A stretch of DNA of 64,000 nucleotides from Arthrobacter sp. ISL-72 (GCF_018613755.1 NZ_JAGGPP010000001.1:186001-250000); one strand, 5' to 3'; shown: positions 16,925 through 25,451, counted from the stretch's first letter. Notes: generated by a model from the sequence alone, not told the origin. Numbers and translations: made by a program.

Positions 16925-18025
16925 CTACCCCTCCAGCCCGAGCCCGACCGCCGGAACAACTGCCCCGCTGGCCGTCGAGTCCGGATTGAGCATCCACCCC
17001 ACCCTCTTGGCCGCGCTCAGGACCACGACGCTTTCGGCCAGTTCCAGCCCGGGAATCCGCTGCTGGAGGGCGAGTTCGGCGTTCATCACGTCGGCCAGCG
17101 AATGCAGCCACATCACGATCACGAAGTTGGTTCGGCCGGTGGTCGATGCGGCAAGCCGGACGTTGCGGAAGCTGCGCAGCTCAGCCGCAGCGGCCTCGTG
17201 CCCGCCGGGCGGAACGTTGGCGAACCACTGGCACGTAACCGGGTAGCCCGAATATTGCTGTGCGATCTCGCAGCGGAAGGACAGCAGACCGCTGGACAGC
17301 ACCCGGTTCAGCTGCCGCTGGACGGTGGCCGGGTTGCGGCCCAGGCTCCGGGCGATCTCCGCCGCCGTCGCCCTGCCGTCCTGCGCGAGGAACGGAACCA
17401 GGTCCAGGTGGCTCTGCGGCAGCGGCGCACCCGGCACGGCGGGCGGCGCCGTGCCGGACGCCTCGGGCCCGGCGAATGCTTTGAGGGCGTTCTGCTGGGC
17501 CTTGTCCAGGACATTGAGGCGCCAGGCATAGCCGCCCACATGCAGCCGCGTGCAGAGGGACGTCCGGTATTTGAGGAGGCCGGGGATCTCCTTGAGCTGC
17601 GGCACCACGGCGTCGCTGAAGCGGCCAAGCGTCGGCGTGATGACCGTCAGCATCAGGTCGCGGTTGCTGGCGGCTTCCTCCACCGTGACCACTTCCGGGA
17701 TGGCTGCGAGGGCCGCCGTGACGTCGGCGCGCTGGCGCATCTCGCAGTCCACGTCCACCAGTGCGAGGCACATCTGTTTGGGATCGCCGATCAGGTGAGC
17801 CGTGGTCCAAGCGGCGCCGGATGCCCGCAACCGGTCCCAGCGGGCAGCCAGCGTGGTGGCGTGCACGCCCAGGATGCCGGCTGCATCGGACCAGCTGATC
17901 CGGGGTGCGATCTGCAGCGCGTTGATGAGGTGGAGATCGTCTTCGCTAACGTCCAACTGGCCATCCTTCCTCTCCAATGCGCGAATCCTGCGAAAACCAT
18001 CATACTTTTGAATTTTTCGGGCCAT
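16925..18025 (-). CDS. Double-domain Lrp/AsnC-family transcriptional regulator
   Basis: 366 residues, about twice the usual Lrp length, with two tandem units. Unit 1: helix-turn-helix VSEDDLHLINALQIAPRISW followed by an AsnC effector (RAM) region around LALVDVDCEMRQRADVTAAL. Unit 2: helix-turn-helix SHLDLVPFLAQDGRATAAEIARSLGR NPATVQRQL (split here for length) and a RAM region around NFVIVMWLHSLADVMNAELA. The start is the ATG at 18025 after GGGAAG. It is divergent from the M20 amidohydrolase and MHS transporter, which are its likely targets. Lrp proteins sense amino acids or related metabolites; the effector here could be the amidohydrolase substrate or product. Confidence 0.88.
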   Translation of the reverse strand: MARKIQKYDGFRRIRALERKDGQLDVSEDDLHLINALQIAPRISWSDAAGILGVHATTLAARWDRLRASGAAWTTAHLIGDPKQMCLALVDVDCEMRQRADVTAALAAIPEVVTVEEAASNRDLMLTVITPTLGRFSDAVVPQLKEIPGLLKYRTSLCTRLHVGGYAWRLNVLDKAQQNALKAFAGPEASGTAPPAVPGAPLPQSHLDLVPFLAQDGRATAAEIARSLGRNPATVQRQLNRVLSSGLLSFRCEIAQQYSGYPVTCQWFANVPPGGHEAAAAELRSFRNVRLAASTTGRTNFVIVMWLHSLADVMNAELALQQRIPGLELAESVVVLSAAKRVGWMLNPDSTASGAVVPAVGLGLEG

Positions 18026-18100
18026 TTGCTTCCCTGTGAATCAGCTCACTCCACAATGGATGGCAGGTCACTTACCAATCGTTCGGAAAGTAGGAGTGCA

Positions 18101-19324
18101 ATGTCTATCGCCGCCGATGCCAAGGAACTGCAAGGCGAAATTGCCCGGTTCCGCCATGAGCTTCATCGGGAGCCCGAGATCGGCCTGGACCTTCCCCGCA
18201 CCCAGGAAAAAGTCCTCAAGGAGCTGGACGGACTGCCCTACGAAATCACCCTCGGGGAAAGCACGACGTCGGTCACCGCGGTCCTGCGCGGCGGCGCACC
18301 GCACGCTTCGTCCCGGAAGCCGGCGGTCCTGCTGCGCGCGGACATGGATGGCCTGCCCGTCCAGGAACGCACCGGCGTCGACTACACCTCACGCATTGAC
18401 GGTGCCATGCACGCTTGCGGCCACGACCTCCACACCTCCATGCTTGCCGGCGCCGCCCGCCTCCTGGCCGAACGCCAGGACCAGCTGGCGGGGGACGTTG
18501 TCCTGATGTTCCAGCCCGGCGAGGAAGGCTTCGACGGGGCCTCCCACATGATCCGCGAAGGCGTCCTGGATGCCGCCGGCCGCCGGGTGGACGCCGCCTA
18601 CGCCATGCACGTGTTCTCCGCACTGGAGCCGTACGCCCAGTTCTGCACCAAGCCGGGCGTCATGCTGAGTGCCTCGGACGGACTCTTTGTCACGGTCCTT
18701 GGTGCCGGCGGCCACGGCTCCGCGCCGCACTCGGCCAAGGACCCGGTCACCGCCGTCGCGGAAATGGTGACGGCCCTGCAGGTGATGATCACGCGGCAGT
18801 TCAACATGTTCGATCCCGTGGTCCTCACCGTCGGCCTCCTGCAGGCCGGCACCAAGCGCAACGTCATCCCCGAATCCGCGCGCTTCGAAGCCACCATCCG
18901 AACCTTCTCGGATGAATCCCGGGAACGGATGATGACCGCCATCCCGGTCCTCCTCAAGGGCATTGCCGCAGCGCACGGCCTGGAGGTGGACGTCGACTAC
19001 CGCTCGGAGTATCCGCTCAGCGTCACGGACGAGGACGAGACGCACACAGCCGAGAAGACCATCCGGAACCTGTTTGGGGATTCACGCCTCACCCGCTGGG
19101 CCACCCCGCTCAGCGGCTCGGAGGACTTCTCCCGGGTGATGGCGGAGGTGCCCGGCACCTTCATCGGGCTCAGTGCCGTTGCCCCGGGCGCGGACCACAC
19201 GTCCACCCCGTTCAACCACTCCCCGTACGCCACTTTCGACGACGGCGTCCTCTCCGACGGTGCAGCCCTGTACGCCGAGCTCGCCGTTTCCCGTATCGCA
19301 GCCCTTGCGGCTGCGGGCAACTGA
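18101..19324 (+). CDS. M20 family amidohydrolase / metallopeptidase
   Basis: 407 residues from the ATG at 18101 (MSIAADAKELQGEI), preceded by AAAGTAGGAG. The open frame extends over 1 kb upstream, but that part is antisense to the Lrp gene. Family features: FRHELHREPEIGLDLPRTQ at the N-terminus, metal and catalytic motifs LLRADMDGLPVQE, HACGHDLHTSMLAG (metal His and Asp) and FQPGEEGFDGASHMI (catalytic Glu), with GAGGHGSAPHSAKDP in the lid domain. Members hydrolyse N-acyl or N-carbamoyl amino acids, hippurate or indole-acetyl conjugates. The following MHS transporter probably imports the substrate, and the divergent Lrp-type regulator probably controls both. Confidence 0.9.
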   Translation: MSIAADAKELQGEIARFRHELHREPEIGLDLPRTQEKVLKELDGLPYEITLGESTTSVTAVLRGGAPHASSRKPAVLLRADMDGLPVQERTGVDYTSRIDGAMHACGHDLHTSMLAGAARLLAERQDQLAGDVVLMFQPGEEGFDGASHMIREGVLDAAGRRVDAAYAMHVFSALEPYAQFCTKPGVMLSASDGLFVTVLGAGGHGSAPHSAKDPVTAVAEMVTALQVMITRQFNMFDPVVLTVGLLQAGTKRNVIPESARFEATIRTFSDESRERMMTAIPVLLKGIAAAHGLEVDVDYRSEYPLSVTDEDETHTAEKTIRNLFGDSRLTRWATPLSGSEDFSRVMAEVPGTFIGLSAVAPGADHTSTPFNHSPYATFDDGVLSDGAALYAELAVSRIAALAAAGN

Positions 19325-19350
19325 CCTCCCACCAATCTTTGGAGCATCAC

Positions 19351-20643
19351 ATGACTTCAACCGTAGGCACCCCCGCCAAGGTCCAGGTTCACAAGTCCCA
19401 CCTGCGGACCCTCATCGGCACCGGCATCGGCAACGCCGTGGAATGGTACGACTGGGCCATTTACGCAACCTTCGCCCCGTTCATCGCCAGCCAGCTCTTC
19501 AGCAGCGCCGACCCGACGTCCGCCGTCCTGTCCACACTGGCGATCTTCGCCGTCGGCTTCGTGGCCCGTCCCTTCGGCGGCTTCGTCTTCGGGTGGATCG
19601 GGGACCGGATCGGCCGCAAAACGTCCATGACCTTCGCAGTGGGTCTCGCTGCCCTCGGCAGCCTGCTGATCGGCATCGCCCCGACCTTCGAGGCCGTCGG
19701 CGCATTTGCCTCCCTGCTGCTGCTGGTTGCCCGCCTCATCCAGGGCCTGGCCCACGGCGGCGAGCTCCCGTCGTCGCAGACGTACCTGTCCGAGATGGCC
19801 CCGAAGGAAAAACGCGGCTTCTGGGCGACGCTGATCTACACCTCCGGCACCGCCGGCATCCTGGCAGGCACCCTGCTCGGCGCCATCCTGACGGGTATGC
19901 TCAGCAAGGCGGACATGAACGCCTGGGGTTGGCGCATCCCGTTCCTGATCGGCGGAGCCCTGGGCATCTACGCCCTGGTCATGCGGGCGCGCATGAAGGA
20001 AACCGGGGCCTTCGAAGCCGAGACCCCCAAAGAGAAGCACCAGCCCATGTGGCCGCAGATCTGGCGGCACCGCAAGCAGGCCCTGCAGGTCATCGGCCTG
20101 ACTGTGGGCCTCACAGTGAGCTACTACATCTGGGGCGTGGTAACTCCGAGCTACGCCGCAACAGCGCTCAAGATGGACCGCGGTGAAGCCCTGTGGGCCG
20201 GTGTCATCGCCAACATCGTCTTCATCGCCGCGCTGCCGTTCTGGGGCAAGCTGTCCGATCGCATCGGCCGCAAGCCGGTCCTGATCATGGGCTCCGCCGG
20301 GGCAGCCCTGCTGCACTTCCCGATGACCTGGCTCCTGAAGGACTCCCCCTGGCAGCTGGCCGTCTCGATGTCAGTGATGCTGTTCTTCATTGCAGCCAGC
20401 GCCGCCATCGTTCCTGCTGTTTACGCGGAGCTCTTCCCCACCAAGATCCGCACGGTCGGGGTGGGCGTCCCCTATTCCATCTGCGTCGCAGTCTTCGGCG
20501 GCACGGCCCCCTACCTGCAGACCTGGCTCGGCACGGTCGGACAGGCGAGCCTGTTCAACGTCTACGCGGTCCTCCTGCTGCTGATTGGCATCGCGTTCGT
20601 CTTCACCATCCCGGAGACCAAGGGCAAGGACCTGACCCACTAA
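19351..20643 (+). CDS. MFS transporter, metabolite:H+ symporter (MHS) family
   Basis: 430 residues from the ATG at 19351, 8 bases after GGAG. The MHS subgroup is marked by GTGIGNAVEWYDWAIYATFAP at the start of helix 1 (shown here in part), then GGFVFGWIGDRIGRKTSM between helices 2 and 3, and HGGELPSSQTYLSEMAP. About twelve transmembrane segments. These carriers import organic acids and related metabolites with protons. It sits 26 bases behind the M20 amidohydrolase, so the pair most likely forms an uptake-plus-hydrolysis operon. A strong terminator follows. Confidence 0.9.
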   Translation: MTSTVGTPAKVQVHKSHLRTLIGTGIGNAVEWYDWAIYATFAPFIASQLFSSADPTSAVLSTLAIFAVGFVARPFGGFVFGWIGDRIGRKTSMTFAVGLAALGSLLIGIAPTFEAVGAFASLLLLVARLIQGLAHGGELPSSQTYLSEMAPKEKRGFWATLIYTSGTAGILAGTLLGAILTGMLSKADMNAWGWRIPFLIGGALGIYALVMRARMKETGAFEAETPKEKHQPMWPQIWRHRKQALQVIGLTVGLTVSYYIWGVVTPSYAATALKMDRGEALWAGVIANIVFIAALPFWGKLSDRIGRKPVLIMGSAGAALLHFPMTWLLKDSPWQLAVSMSVMLFFIAASAAIVPAVYAELFPTKIRTVGVGVPYSICVAVFGGTAPYLQTWLGTVGQASLFNVYAVLLLLIGIAFVFTIPETKGKDLTH

Positions 20644-20661
20644 GTCTTTCGAGACAAGGAC

Positions 20662-20694
20662 TAAGGGCCGGGCGGCTTGGCCGCCCGGCCCTTA
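20662..20694 (+). terminator. Terminator hairpin after the amidohydrolase/MHS operon
   Basis: TAAGGGCCGGGCGGC (20662-20676) is the exact reverse complement of 20680-20694, with a three-base TTG loop. Fifteen perfect pairs right behind the stop codon make this a clear transcript end. Short repeats TTAGCTGTTGA occur just after it. Confidence 0.8.
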
Positions 20695-20755
20695 GCTGTT
20701 GAACATTTAGCTGGTGGCGGCCTTTAGCTGTTGACCCGTGTGGGAGAATCAAGCC

Positions 20756-21115
20756 ATGCGCGCACCGTATGTACATGAGGCCGCCGTGCGCATGATTCCC
20801 AACGGCGATCTCGGAGCCCCTGGCGGTGCCGTCACCCTGGAATTATGCGGCGGCTGGGACCACCCGGCGCCCTGCCCCTTGGCCGCCCACCACACCCGGG
20901 CCAGCAGGGACGGCGGAACGGTTCTGCTGAGGGTAGTGTTCGCCACGGAGCCGGAACACGAATCCGAGGTGCGGCGCCGGATAGAACGGGCTCTGCGCAA
21001 GGGGACCGTCACGGCTCCTGACGGCGTGGTCAGTCATTGGAAGTTCCTCGGGACCGCCGCCGGAGAGCTGACGCCGGCCGAGGCCGATCACGCCCTGCGA
21101 ATCGCCTCAACCTAG
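20756..21115 (+). CDS. Hypothetical protein
   Basis: 119 residues from the ATG at 20756, 6 bases after GGGAGAA. There is no signal peptide or membrane segment. The sequence has GGAVTLELCGGWDHPAPCPLA, then HHTRASRDGGTVLLRVVFA and a basic helix VRRRIERALRKGTV, ending with LTPAEADHALRIAST. Two Cys flank a Trp-Asp-His-Pro group, which could bind a metal, but this is a guess. I do not recognise the family. Codon usage is typical of the surrounding genes, so it is probably real. It stands alone between two terminator hairpins together with the next small lipoprotein gene. Confidence 0.6.
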   Translation: MRAPYVHEAAVRMIPNGDLGAPGGAVTLELCGGWDHPAPCPLAAHHTRASRDGGTVLLRVVFATEPEHESEVRRRIERALRKGTVTAPDGVVSHWKFLGTAAGELTPAEADHALRIAST

Positions 21116-21170
21116 GAGTCCCCGGCGGGATCTGCATACAATCGAGCGACAGCAACCTACCAAGGGAACC

Positions 21171-21509
21171 ATGAAGAAACTCACCACGGCCCTGCTCGCC
21201 GCCGGGCTCATCCTCTCCGCGTCCGCCTGCTCCGCACCGGCGCAACTGACCACCGCAGAAACCTGCGACCGGCTCAAGATCGTTGTGTCCGACCCCAGCG
21301 CCAGCGCCGGCAGGACCGGAATGGTCATCCTGGGCAACAAGCTCCGCCCCATCGTGGCCGGTGCTTCCGATGAACTCAAGCCCGCCGTGCAGGCGATCCT
21401 GGATTACGCGGACGAATCCGCGAAGGAATCCCCCGACGCCGCAAAGGTGGCCCAGCTTCAGGCCGATTACCAAAAAGCCGGAGCCACCTTCGGGCAGCTC
21501 TGCAACTAA
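21171..21509 (+). CDS. Small putative lipoprotein
   Basis: 112 residues. The N-terminus MKKLTTALLAAGLILSASACS is a lipoprotein signal with lipobox ASAC (Cys20), so the mature protein is about 93 residues, anchored outside the membrane. The mature part is helical and contains two further Cys (TAETCDRL and the C-terminal FGQLCN), which may form a disulfide. ELKPAVQAILDYADESAKE and AKVAQLQADYQKAG suggest amphipathic helices. No family recognised. A 12-bp hairpin follows the stop. Confidence 0.7.
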   Translation: MKKLTTALLAAGLILSASACSAPAQLTTAETCDRLKIVVSDPSASAGRTGMVILGNKLRPIVAGASDELKPAVQAILDYADESAKESPDAAKVAQLQADYQKAGATFGQLCN

Positions 21510-21525
21510 TCTTCTCCGTTTCTCC

Positions 21526-21556
21526 GTGGCGGGCCGGTGAGACTCCGGCCCGCCAC
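21526..21556 (+). terminator. Terminator hairpin after the small lipoprotein gene
   Basis: GTGGCGGGCCGG (21526-21537) pairs perfectly with CCGGCCCGCCAC (21545-21556) around a 7-base loop. A weak T-run (GTTTAA) follows. Confidence 0.65.
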
Positions 21557-21587
21557 GCGTTTAACCCATGGAACGCTCCCCCCACTG

Positions 21588-21650
21588 GAGTTTTTGTCCA
21601 TTTATCGCGACTTGGAGTGCCTCCAAAGCACGTTATCTGGACAAAAACTC
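21588..21650. repeat. 63-bp palindromic intergenic repeat, copy A
   Basis: Ends are GAGTTTTTGTCCA and TGGACAAAAACTC, a perfect 13-bp inverted repeat. Inside are TTATCG on the left and CGTTATC on the right, in direct orientation, and a core hairpin TTGGAG-TGC-CTCCAA unique to this copy. Three other copies lie at 27855, 30818 and 35833. It stands between the lipoprotein gene and the orphan ABC binding-protein gene. Confidence 0.9.
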
Positions 21651-21912
21651 AAGGGCTTCAGCAGGTTGAGGCGCTGCGGCCGTCGGGTCGAAAAGCGGAT
21701 GGAAAAGTACGACGACGGCCGTTACGTCAGGTGACGCCCGGATACCTGGCAGCCCCGCCAGCCGCCTGATCAGGGGCTCTGGATGACGTCCTGAGTCACT
21801 GCGTGAACGCCAATGAACGCGCGCGTCGAGAACCGTTGATACCGGCGGAAGCCGGACCGTAATCTCAGTCCCACGCACCGCAATCCACGTTCGCAATCGT
21901 GAAGGAATCCCC
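21651..21912. other. Intergenic leader region before the ABC binding-protein gene
   Basis: No convincing gene. It contains AGCCCC/GGGGCT and other short inverted repeats, and ends with GAAGGAA as a ribosome-binding sequence before the ATG at 21913. I found no riboswitch class that I could name. Confidence 0.3.
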
Positions 21913-23085
21913 ATGTCGTCGCATCAGAACCCCGAAGGATCCACCCGCATCGTTGCGGGCCAAGCCCCCAAGGCCAAACGCAAGCGCGCCCTTGGCATCG
22001 GCATCGCCGCAGGCCTCGTCGCCCTGATCGCCGGAGGGGCGGTCGTGGCGTCTTCGCTGGCCGGCAACACCGGATCCCAGCCGGTTGCGGCCGTGACCGG
22101 CACCCCTGCCCCAGAGTTGAAGCTGGGCTATTTCGGCAATGTCACGCACGCCCCGGCCCTCGTGGGAGTCAAGCAGGGCTTCATCGCCAAGAACCTGGGC
22201 GAAACCAAACTCAGCACGCAGGTTTTCAACGCCGGGCCCGCCGCGATCGAGGCGCTGAATGCCGGCGCGATCGACGCGGCATACATCGGTCCGAACCCGG
22301 CCATCAACTCGTTCGTCAAGAGCCAGGGCGAGTCCGTGAGCATCATCGCCGGCGCCGCGGCCGGCGGGGCGCAGCTGGTGGTGAAGCCCGGGATTGCTTC
22401 GGCGGCGGATTTGAAGGGCAAGACCCTGGCCTCGCCGCAGCTGGGCGGCACGCAGGACGTGGCGCTCCGGGCCTGGCTCGCGGGGCAGGGCTACAAGACC
22501 AATACCGATGGCAGCGGCGACGTGGCCATCAACCCGACTGAGAACGCGCAGACCCTGAAGCTGTTCCAGGACGGCAAGCTCGACGGCGCGTGGCTGCCTG
22601 AGCCGTGGGCGTCCCGGCTGGTTTTGCAGGCCGGCGCGAAGGTCCTGGTGGACGAGAAGGACCTGTGGGACGGATCCCTGACGGGCAAGCCGGGCGAGTT
22701 CCCCACCACCATCCTGACCGTGAACAAGAAGTTTGCCGCCGAGCACCCGGACACCGTCAAGGCACTCCTCAAGGGCCACGCCGAAGCCGTGAAATGGCTC
22801 AACGACGCCGCCCCCGGCGAGAAATCGACCGTCATCAACGCGGCCCTGAAGGACGCGTCCGGCGCGGAATTGAAGCCGGACATCGTCGAGCGCTCGCTGA
22901 AGAACATCATCTTCACGGTGGATCCGCTGGCCGGAACCTACAAGAAGCTGCTGCAGGACGGCGTCGACGCCGGCACCACCAAGCAGGCGGACATCAACGG
23001 CATCTTCGACCTCACCGCCCTGAACAGCGTCACCGCTGAGGCCGGCGGCAGCAAGGTCAGTGCTGCCGGCCTCGGCAAGGACTAA
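21913..23085 (+). CDS. ABC transporter substrate-binding protein, nitrate/sulfonate/taurine type (orphan)
   Basis: 390 residues. After about 25 polar and basic residues there is one hydrophobic segment (ALGIGIAAGLVALIAGGAVVASSL, 24 residues at about 26-49) and no lipobox Cys, so it is either secreted or held by an uncleaved anchor. The binding fold is that of SsuA/NrtA/TauA proteins: LKLGYFGNVTHAPALVGVKQ, VFNAGPAAIEALNAGAIDAA, YIGPNPAINSFV, GKTLASPQLGGTQDVALRAWL and DGAWLPEPWASRLV. Such proteins deliver sulfonates, nitrate or similar anions. No permease or ATPase gene follows: a terminator comes next and the neighbours are on the other strand. It may use a transporter encoded elsewhere or be left over from a rearrangement. 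Confidence 0.87.
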   Translation: MSSHQNPEGSTRIVAGQAPKAKRKRALGIGIAAGLVALIAGGAVVASSLAGNTGSQPVAAVTGTPAPELKLGYFGNVTHAPALVGVKQGFIAKNLGETKLSTQVFNAGPAAIEALNAGAIDAAYIGPNPAINSFVKSQGESVSIIAGAAAGGAQLVVKPGIASAADLKGKTLASPQLGGTQDVALRAWLAGQGYKTNTDGSGDVAINPTENAQTLKLFQDGKLDGAWLPEPWASRLVLQAGAKVLVDEKDLWDGSLTGKPGEFPTTILTVNKKFAAEHPDTVKALLKGHAEAVKWLNDAAPGEKSTVINAALKDASGAELKPDIVERSLKNIIFTVDPLAGTYKKLLQDGVDAGTTKQADINGIFDLTALNSVTAEAGGSKVSAAGLGKD

Positions 23086-23092
23086 GCGGCTG

Positions 23093-23136
23093 CGGATGGA
23101 GCACTGAGCGCGGGCGGGTACTCAGTGTTCCATCCG
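23093..23136. terminator. Bidirectional terminator between binding-protein gene and dehydrogenase operon
   Basis: CGGATGGAGCACTGAG (23093-23108) pairs with CTCAGTGTTCCATCCG (23121-23136), 15 of 16 positions, around a 12-base loop. It fills nearly the whole gap between two convergent genes. Confidence 0.75.
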
Positions 23137-23137
23137 C

Positions 23138-24133
23138 TCAGTACTCGATCCGCTCGGTCCGTCCGCTGCGCAGGGAACGGACGGCCGCCTCGGCGATGGC
23201 CTGGGCCTTGAGCCCGTCCTCCAACGAGGGGGTTGGCGCCGCGCCGTTTTCCAACGTGCAAACGAAGTGGGCCAGCGCAGCGGCGTACGTGGGCCGAACC
23301 CGTTCGAACCATCCGGAGTGCAGGCCGTCGTCGACCACCTGCCCCGCCCGGTAGCGGGAAACCGCGCCGGTGCGGCGCCGCTGGGTCTCGGCCATCCCTT
23401 CGGAGCCGAACACCTCGATGCGTTCGTCGTAGCCGTACGTGGTGCGCCGGATGCTGTCGATCTGCACCAGCGCGCCGGTGGGGAGGCGGAGCGTCACGGC
23501 GGAGGTGTCGACGTCGTCGTACTCGGCCAGGCGGGGTTCCGCCAGGGCGGACCCGACGGCGGACACCTCCACCGGGTCAAGCCCGGTCAGCCAGCGGACC
23601 AGGTCGAAGAAGTGCACGGTCTGGTCCCGCATCTGGCCGCCCGACGCGGCGATGTAGGACAGCGGCGGCACTGCCGGTCCACGCGTGGAGAGCTGGAGGA
23701 GTTCGACGTCGCCCACCTCCCCGGCGTCGATGATCCGCTTGAGTTCCAGATAGTCGCGGTCAAAGCGGCGGTTGAAGTCGACCATCACCGGGACGCCGCG
23801 TCCGGCCGCATGTGCGGCGGTCTCCCGGGCGCGGCGCAGGTCGAGGTCAATCGGCTTTTCGCACAGCACCGCCAGGCCCGCGTTGGCGGCACGGACCAGG
23901 TGCTCGGCATGCGTGTCGGTGGAGGAGGCAATGAACACAGCATCGACGTGGTCGGGGTCGAAAACCTCGTCCAGGTCGCTGACAGCCTGGGTTCCGTGGG
24001 TTTCCGCGAGGGCCTTGGCCCGTTCGGTGTCGATGTCGTAGATGCGTGAAAACTGGATGCCCTGATGGGCTGCAAGGTTGGCGGCGTGGACGGAGCCGAT
24101 GAAGCCGGCGCCCAGGAGGGCGAAACGCTGCAT
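23138..24133 (-). CDS. Gfo/Idh/MocA family oxidoreductase (inositol 2-dehydrogenase-like)
   Basis: 331 residues from the ATG at 24133 (MQRFALLGAGFIGSVHAANL); the open frame extends into the upstream gene. The Rossmann NAD-binding motif is LLGAGFIGSVHA. The family signature CEKPIDLDLRRA contains the catalytic Lys-Pro pair. VPVMVDFNRRFDRDYLELK and GGQMRDQTVHFFDLVRWLTG (the catalytic His region) match inositol 2-dehydrogenases closely. Known reaction for that subgroup: oxidation of myo-inositol to scyllo-inosose with NAD+. It starts one base after the upstream gene's stop, so the two dehydrogenases form an operon divergent from a LacI regulator. Confidence 0.85.
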   Translation of the reverse strand: MQRFALLGAGFIGSVHAANLAAHQGIQFSRIYDIDTERAKALAETHGTQAVSDLDEVFDPDHVDAVFIASSTDTHAEHLVRAANAGLAVLCEKPIDLDLRRARETAAHAAGRGVPVMVDFNRRFDRDYLELKRIIDAGEVGDVELLQLSTRGPAVPPLSYIAASGGQMRDQTVHFFDLVRWLTGLDPVEVSAVGSALAEPRLAEYDDVDTSAVTLRLPTGALVQIDSIRRTTYGYDERIEVFGSEGMAETQRRRTGAVSRYRAGQVVDDGLHSGWFERVRPTYAAALAHFVCTLENGAAPTPSLEDGLKAQAIAEAAVRSLRSGRTERIEY

Positions 24134-24134
24134 G

Positions 24135-25343
24135 TCAGACTCCTGCCTTCTGGGTGGACGCCGCCGTGGATGTCGCCAGCGTGGACGCGGGGGCGACCCA
24201 GGCCGAGTCACGGTGGCAGGAGGCCGCCACGGCTTCGACGAACTGGACGCCAATGAGTCCATCTCGTCCGGTGGGGATGGTCAGTTCCCGCTCCGGCGGC
24301 GGAGTGCCGTCGCGGCGGGAACGCAGGATGTCCGCCAGGTCGCGGTAGAAGTTCGCGAAGGCTTCGAGGAACCCTTCCGGGTGGCCCAGGCCGACGCGGG
24401 TGAGGCGGGTGGCGTCTTCGGAGAGGGTGCTCAGGCCGTGGGTGAGCATGGTGGTGGCGCCGTTCAGGTCTTGGACCGTGAGGTGGTGCGGGTCCTCGTG
24501 CTGCCATTCCAGGCTGCCCTTGTCACCGAAAACCCTGATGCGCAGGCCATGGTTGTGTCCGGTGGCGGCCATGCTTGCCCAGAGCCTGGCGGGCACTCCG
24601 CCGGTTAGCTCCAGTTCGGCGGTGGCGTGGTCGAAGACGCTGCGGCCGGGCACCAGCGTGCTGAGCCGGCCGGACACACGGGCCGCGTCCAGTCCCGTGA
24701 TGTAGCGCAGCAGGTGATAGGCGTGGGTCCCCAGGTCCGCCACGACGCTCGGGAACCCGGCAACGTCCGGATCGGTGCGCCAGCGGGCCTGCTTGTGGCC
24801 TTGTTCCTCCAGCGGCGAGGCCGCCCACCCGGAGGCATGCTCGACGTCGACGAAGGTCACCTTGCCGAGGTCGCCGTCGCGGACCATACGCGCCGCGTGC
24901 CGCACCATCGCGTACGCCGAATAGCAGTGCGGGACCGCGAGGAACGCCCCGTTCTCCTCGGCAAGGCGCACCAGTTCCGCGGCGGTGTCCGAGTTCCGGG
25001 TCAGCGGCTTTTCGCACACCACCGAAATTCCGGTCTCCAGGAAGGTGCGGGCAATGTCGAAGTGGCTGTCGTTGGGCGTGGCGACTACCACGACGTCGGC
25101 GCCGTCCGGCCGTGCGGCCTCGGCCGCTGCCATTTCCGCGTAATCGCGGTACGACCGGTCCTCCGCAATGCCCAGCTCGGCGGCGACGGCGAGGGAACGG
25201 TCCCGGTCCCGGCCGAACACCCCCGAGTTCAGCTCGAACTGGTCGTCCAGACGCATTGCGTAGCGGTGGGTTTTGCCGATGTCCGCCCCGGCGCCGCCTC
25301 CGACCATTCCCGCGACCAGCCGGCGTTCATACGGTGCACTCAT
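24135..25343 (-). CDS. Gfo/Idh/MocA family oxidoreductase
   Basis: 402 residues. The N-terminal Rossmann fold has AGMVGGGAGADIGKTHRYA, a glycine-rich variant seen in the longer Gfo/Idh/MocA enzymes. The signature VCEKPLTRN carries the conserved Lys-Pro, and VADLGTHAYHLLRYITGLD holds the catalytic Asp/His. RWRTDPDVAGFPSVVADLG resembles enzymes acting on inositols or modified hexoses. It is the first gene of a two-gene operon with the 331-residue paralogue and is divergent from a LacI-type regulator, so both probably oxidise steps of one sugar or polyol pathway. The exact substrate is unknown. Confidence 0.85.
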   Translation of the reverse strand: MSAPYERRLVAGMVGGGAGADIGKTHRYAMRLDDQFELNSGVFGRDRDRSLAVAAELGIAEDRSYRDYAEMAAAEAARPDGADVVVVATPNDSHFDIARTFLETGISVVCEKPLTRNSDTAAELVRLAEENGAFLAVPHCYSAYAMVRHAARMVRDGDLGKVTFVDVEHASGWAASPLEEQGHKQARWRTDPDVAGFPSVVADLGTHAYHLLRYITGLDAARVSGRLSTLVPGRSVFDHATAELELTGGVPARLWASMAATGHNHGLRIRVFGDKGSLEWQHEDPHHLTVQDLNGATTMLTHGLSTLSEDATRLTRVGLGHPEGFLEAFANFYRDLADILRSRRDGTPPPERELTIPTGRDGLIGVQFVEAVAASCHRDSAWVAPASTLATSTAASTQKAGV

Positions 25344-25372
25344 AACGTTCCCTCAACTCTTGGACAAATTCT

Positions 25373-25384
25373 TGGACCGGTCCA
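25373..25384. promoter_or_regulatory. LacI-type operator palindrome between dehydrogenase operon and regulator
   Basis: TGGACCGGTCCA is a perfect 12-bp palindrome with the central CG typical of LacI-family operators. A further TTGGACAAATT lies just left (25359-25369). It stands in the 108-base gap between two divergent transcription units, where one site could control both. Confidence 0.65.
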
Positions 25385-25451
25385 TAATCGGATGGATAAG
25401 AGCCGTTGGTCAACCCCTTATGCTGAGTTGGGACCTGAGAGGAGACGCAGC

